The position numbers and the translations under genes were made by a program. Shown piece after piece: positions 61,461 to 64,000 of a stretch of 64,000 nucleotides of DNA. Each line of letters starts with the position of its first letter. Positions within the stretch are counted from its first letter, which is position 1. The notes beneath the pieces were generated by a model. The model did not search any database, had not been told where the DNA came from, and saw nothing but the letters and a program-made list of their open reading frames with translations. The DNA comes from Hyphomicrobiales bacterium (GTDB lineage: Bacteria; Pseudomonadota; Alphaproteobacteria; Rhizobiales; Rhizobiaceae), in assembly GCA_900473685.1 (NCBI GenBank), contig UCNE01000020.1, positions 1 to 64,000 of the forward strand. Direction: 5' to 3'.

Positions 61461-62360
61461 TTAAATTTTGCGGATCGATAGCCGCGTTTCGCAGTACGAT
61501 TCCATTGCCGACTGGTGAATGGCGATGATGTTGCGGGCGGGCCAGGGGCGGTGTCCAAGGACTGAGTTCGCATCAAACGCCGTGACCTCATACAGCGCGG
61601 TCTGAAGCGGGTGGTAATAGAAGAACCGGTAACCATATGTGGCCAACTTCGCATACCATTGCAGCGACCCCAAACCGAGAAGCATGATCAACACATCCGC
61701 GCCGCCCTTGGCAAGGAAAGCGTCCGCTCCCTCGATTACCTGCGGTTCGAATCCCGCAACATTGATCTTCAGAATGGAGACATGCTCTAACCCCAGGCGC
61801 CGAAAGTCGCCGCTTAATGTGCGAACAGACACGGGTTCGGTGCCGTTTTCACTGAGTCCGCTTAACCAGGTGCTTGGTGCCGTTTCAAAGTAGGCCTCGG
61901 ATTCAGTGTTTGAATAAGCGATCCGGTGTACTTCGACATTGTCGCGCACTCCGTTTCGGTCGATGTTGCGCACCAGCGCCGCCACGTTTGCCGAACTCGG
62001 CTCAAACGCATGAACCTTTGCCGACGGCAATGTCGCGGCAAAGAGTGTAAACTGCCCAATCGCAGCACCGACGTCCGCAACGATCCAACCCGGACTGTAT
62101 ATTTTGCGGAGAAACGCAAACTCAGGATCGATGAAATCTCCAAACGTTAGGAGAGCCGTTGGAACTTGACTTGGGAATGCGAACTCAAGGATCTGACCAG
62201 ATCTCAACTGGACTTCACTTCTGCTGGGCCGGCGTGCATACAGGTATCCCAGCCGTACCGCACCCCTTGTCGTCGCGCCCACGCCAACTACTTTTGCGCC
62301 CCACAACATCTTGTCACCAAAATTGTGCGCCTTGCGGAGAAGCGAACGAACTGAAGTCAT
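61461..62360 (-). CDS. FkbM-family methyltransferase
   Basis: A 299-residue SAM-dependent methyltransferase. SAM-binding motif IVADVGAAIGQFTLFAATLP near residue 95, then VHAFEPSSANVAALVRNID (acidic post-II), LKINVAGFEPQVIEGADAF with the FkbM signature. FkbM enzymes methylate sugars in polysaccharide or glycolipid assembly. In an exopolysaccharide locus it probably caps or decorates a sugar; the acceptor is unknown. It stands alone on the minus strand 123 nt upstream of the acyltransferase gene. Confidence 0.85.
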   Translation of the reverse strand: MTSVRSLLRKAHNFGDKMLWGAKVVGVGATTRGAVRLGYLYARRPSRSEVQLRSGQILEFAFPSQVPTALLTFGDFIDPEFAFLRKIYSPGWIVADVGAAIGQFTLFAATLPSAKVHAFEPSSANVAALVRNIDRNGVRDNVEVHRIAYSNTESEAYFETAPSTWLSGLSENGTEPVSVRTLSGDFRRLGLEHVSILKINVAGFEPQVIEGADAFLAKGGADVLIMLLGLGSLQWYAKLATYGYRFFYYHPLQTALYEVTAFDANSVLGHRPWPARNIIAIHQSAMESYCETRLSIRKI

Positions 62361-62564
62361 TGTGAGGCCACATCCATCAAAGGAGGATTGTCTGAGCGAT
62401 CGACGTTAGCAGGTGTATCGCCGCTTCAAAATTCGGGAGCAAGGCGTAGCAGAGGCACTCAAAACCGTTCATCATACATCTTTCGAATTAGCTCTCGATG
62501 GGGAATCTGCACCCTGCTTGGAAAACAATAAGCGAGGCATCGGACCTGCGGATCGGACGGTTCT

Positions 62565-63293
62565 TCAGAGGCCGCGGAAACGGGCGGCCGCCTCCGTCCT
62601 GTTGTGAACACCCAGCTTCCGGATGATATGGTGCAGGTGGATCTTGACGGTGTGCTCCGACAAGCCGCATTCCGCAGCGATCAGCTTGTTTTGAAGACCG
62701 TGAGAAACCATTCCCAGAATTTGTGATTCCCGTGTGGTCAGCTCCGCCATGTTGACCGCTTGCGCCGGTGCGGAGCCATTTCCCGCGTGCAAGGCCGGTT
62801 TTTGATCGTGAGCTTTCGCCTGAAGAATCAATCCCGGTGGGAAATACTCCCCACCGCACAGCAGCAATCGTATGATCGACAGCCAGACGTCAAGCCGGAG
62901 ATCCATTGGCAGGACGCTGCGAATGAGGGGAGATCTGGCGACGTCGTTCAAGGAGGTAACCAACACCTTGTCATAAGGCTCGATGACGGCAGTCAGGGCG
63001 TGCGGATGCATGCCCTGGAGTTTGGCCGAAGCGGCCTCGGCTTTCCTCAACAAGGCTATATCGACCAGAATGAGCGCGACAGGGTGGGAAAAGACGGCAC
63101 AGGCCGTATCGATCGTCTCGACCTGTTCGACCCGCGTCCATGGAAACTCACGCCCGACAGCATCAATGAGGGATGCCGAGATGCTACCGCTGCTGGCCAG
63201 GATCAGGATGACGCGTTGTACTCCGGTTCGTCTCCTGGCCCCTGCGGCATCATATTCGTTCCCATCCAGCAACATCATATCCATACCCATCAT
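62565..63293 (-). CDS. LuxR-type response-regulator-like protein
   Basis: A regulator of about 242 residues. The N-terminal part looks like a degenerate receiver (VILILASSGSISASLIDAV, ALILVDIALLRKAEA) without the full acidic triad; the C-terminal LuxR/GerE helix-turn-helix is ELTTRESQILGMVSHGLQNK with SEHTVKIHLHHIIRKLGVHN. Start is uncertain (63293, 63290 or 63284); an ATG at 63491 would add a Cys-rich non-family stretch. It is divergent from the polysaccharide export gene and likely controls the locus, possibly through the palindrome at 63548. Confidence 0.82.
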   Translation of the reverse strand: MMGMDMMLLDGNEYDAAGARRRTGVQRVILILASSGSISASLIDAVGREFPWTRVEQVETIDTACAVFSHPVALILVDIALLRKAEAASAKLQGMHPHALTAVIEPYDKVLVTSLNDVARSPLIRSVLPMDLRLDVWLSIIRLLLCGGEYFPPGLILQAKAHDQKPALHAGNGSAPAQAVNMAELTTRESQILGMVSHGLQNKLIAAECGLSEHTVKIHLHHIIRKLGVHNRTEAAARFRGL

Positions 63294-63735
63294 TCTCAGC
63301 TCGTCCGCGCCAGCGAAGGCTACAGATCGAACGGATTCCACGCATTGGTCAGGGATTGTAACTGACGCTGCATGTGGCTGCGACGGGCCAAAACGGCTGA
63401 GAGAGGAGCAGTGCAGCTCAATGCATCCAGCGATGCGGCCGCATGATCGCTCATCCATATGGACAAGGGGAGTAGCATGGTAAGCCTCCAAGCGGCGGTA
63501 GTCGCCTGCTTTCCTCCATACGCCTCTTCCACCGCAGCCCGCCTTTGGATCGATCTAGATCGATCGATATAGACGCCGTCGTATTCCCGGCGGGATTCGT
63601 ATCCCGCTCTCACCCATATTGATGAAGCAAAGCCGCCGCTCTTCCCCTTCTCAATCTTTCTCCAATAGGCACACTGGAGCTGACTACTGGCTGCGGCCAC
63701 GAGACAGTTCGGCAATTTCAGCTTGGAGAAATACG
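63294..63735. other. Divergent intergenic region of 442 nt between the LuxR and export genes
   Basis: This long gap contains the 18-bp palindrome at 63548-63565 and the ribosome site GGAGAA (63725-63730) of the export gene. No convincing small gene was found; frames that cross it have unnatural composition. It should hold promoters for both neighbouring genes. Confidence 0.45.
63548..63565. promoter_or_regulatory. 18-bp perfect palindrome in the exopolysaccharide promoter region
   Basis: GATCGATCTAGATCGATC is identical on both strands; further GATC units follow to the right. LuxR-type proteins bind palindromes of this size, and a LuxR-type gene lies 255 nt away on one side with the export gene 170 nt away on the other. 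Confidence 0.5.
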
Positions 63736-64000
63736 TTGAATGTATCTTTCTGGCGTTACGGTGTTTCATTCCGTGTGGCATTTGCTGCAGTCGCCATGAG
63801 TGTATCCTGTGGCGTTTTTTCGCCTGTACTGGCGGACGATTATCCATTCGTTCCGCAGACAAAAATTCGCCTGACAGTCGTCCAGTGGATGCCCACCAAG
63901 GGTGTTTATGAGAAGTGGGATGCGCTCGGCGGTGAATTCCTGATTTCGCAGGCGAAAACGGTGTCGCTACCGATCATCGGAACCTTGCCGGTCGGCAATC
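63736..64000 (+). CDS. Polysaccharide export protein (Wza/ExoF-like), 3' end outside window
   Basis: Only the first 88 codons are in the window. The frame starts at a TTG (63736) seven nt after GGAGAA; no better start is seen. Translation gives an N-terminal export signal (FAAVAMSVSCGVFSPVLA, cleavage about residue 35), then TKIRLTVVQWMPTKGVYEKW, GGEFLISQAKTVSLPIIG and TLPVGN. This is the start of the Poly_export/ExoF-type domain known from rhizobial exopolysaccharide export proteins. The gene continues beyond 64000. Confidence 0.78.
   Translation, partial: MNVSFWRYGVSFRVAFAAVAMSVSCGVFSPVLADDYPFVPQTKIRLTVVQWMPTKGVYEKWDALGGEFLISQAKTVSLPIIGTLPVGN

Noticed and set aside
1-64000. CRISPR arrays, tRNA or rRNA genes, insertion sequences
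   Set aside because: No regularly spaced repeats, no cloverleaf-like sequence, no transposase frame and no rRNA signature were found on either strand.

Overview
The window looks like part of a chromosome or, more likely, a chromid or megaplasmid of a Rhizobiaceae member (Rhizobium, Agrobacterium or Sinorhizobium relatives). Supporting signs are high GC, a hydroxyproline-catabolism cluster of Sinorhizobium meliloti hyp type, an HmrR/ActP-like copper locus, minCDE behind a CtrA-like box, and ExoF-type polysaccharide export. S. meliloti carries both hyp genes and minCDE on pSymB, which is why a secondary replicon is suspected. No rRNA, tRNA, CRISPR array or insertion sequence was seen.

Layout. 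(1) 1-14557: hydroxyproline catabolism. It holds the 3' part of an M55 D-aminopeptidase, aconitase-X cis-3-hydroxyproline dehydratase, 4-hydroxyproline epimerase, D-hydroxyproline oxidase, a polar amino-acid ABC transporter, an alpha-ketoglutarate-semialdehyde dehydrogenase, a pyrroline-2-carboxylate reductase, a DapA-like deaminase, two GntR regulators and a second proline-racemase-family enzyme. Together these can degrade trans-4-, cis-3- and trans-3-hydroxy-L-proline. (2) 14606-19854: a MacB-like ABC exporter with its adaptor, preceded by a membrane-anchored AraC regulator. (3) 20060-26591: a TctDE two-component system, a TctCBA tripartite carboxylate transporter, an isocitrate-lyase-family lyase and a SnoaL-like protein. 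(4) 26785-31740: a polysaccharide segment with a UDP-GlcNAc 2-epimerase, a BY-kinase-like ATPase, a Wzz-like protein and a glycosyltransferase. (5) 31921-34568: a small unknown gene and a divergent LysR / YeiH-family pair. (6) 34625-39950: a copper module (CueR/HmrR, P-type ATPase, CopZ, a small Met-rich exported protein, a multicopper oxidase). (7) 40296-42142: minCDE.

(8) 42274-57372 is the most interesting region: a 15-kb, entirely minus-strand iron island. It reads fecI - fecR - TonB receptor - DUF2218 - asbA - asbB - asbC - asbD/E fusion - asbF - binding protein - permease - permease - ATPase. The biosynthetic genes keep the order of the Bacillus petrobactin operon asbABCDEF, with D and E fused, and the ABC genes resemble the petrobactin importer YclNOPQ. 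This points to a complete petrobactin-type (3,4-catecholate/citrate/polyamine) siderophore system in a rhizobium. Two matching ECF-sigma-like promoters precede fecR and the receptor gene.

(9) 57712-64000: an exopolysaccharide locus with a beta-helix protein, a Wzy/ligase-like membrane protein, an acyltransferase, an FkbM methyltransferase, a LuxR-type regulator and the start of an ExoF/Wza-like export gene that continues past the window.

All calls rest on reading the sequence and on family knowledge. No database search was run.
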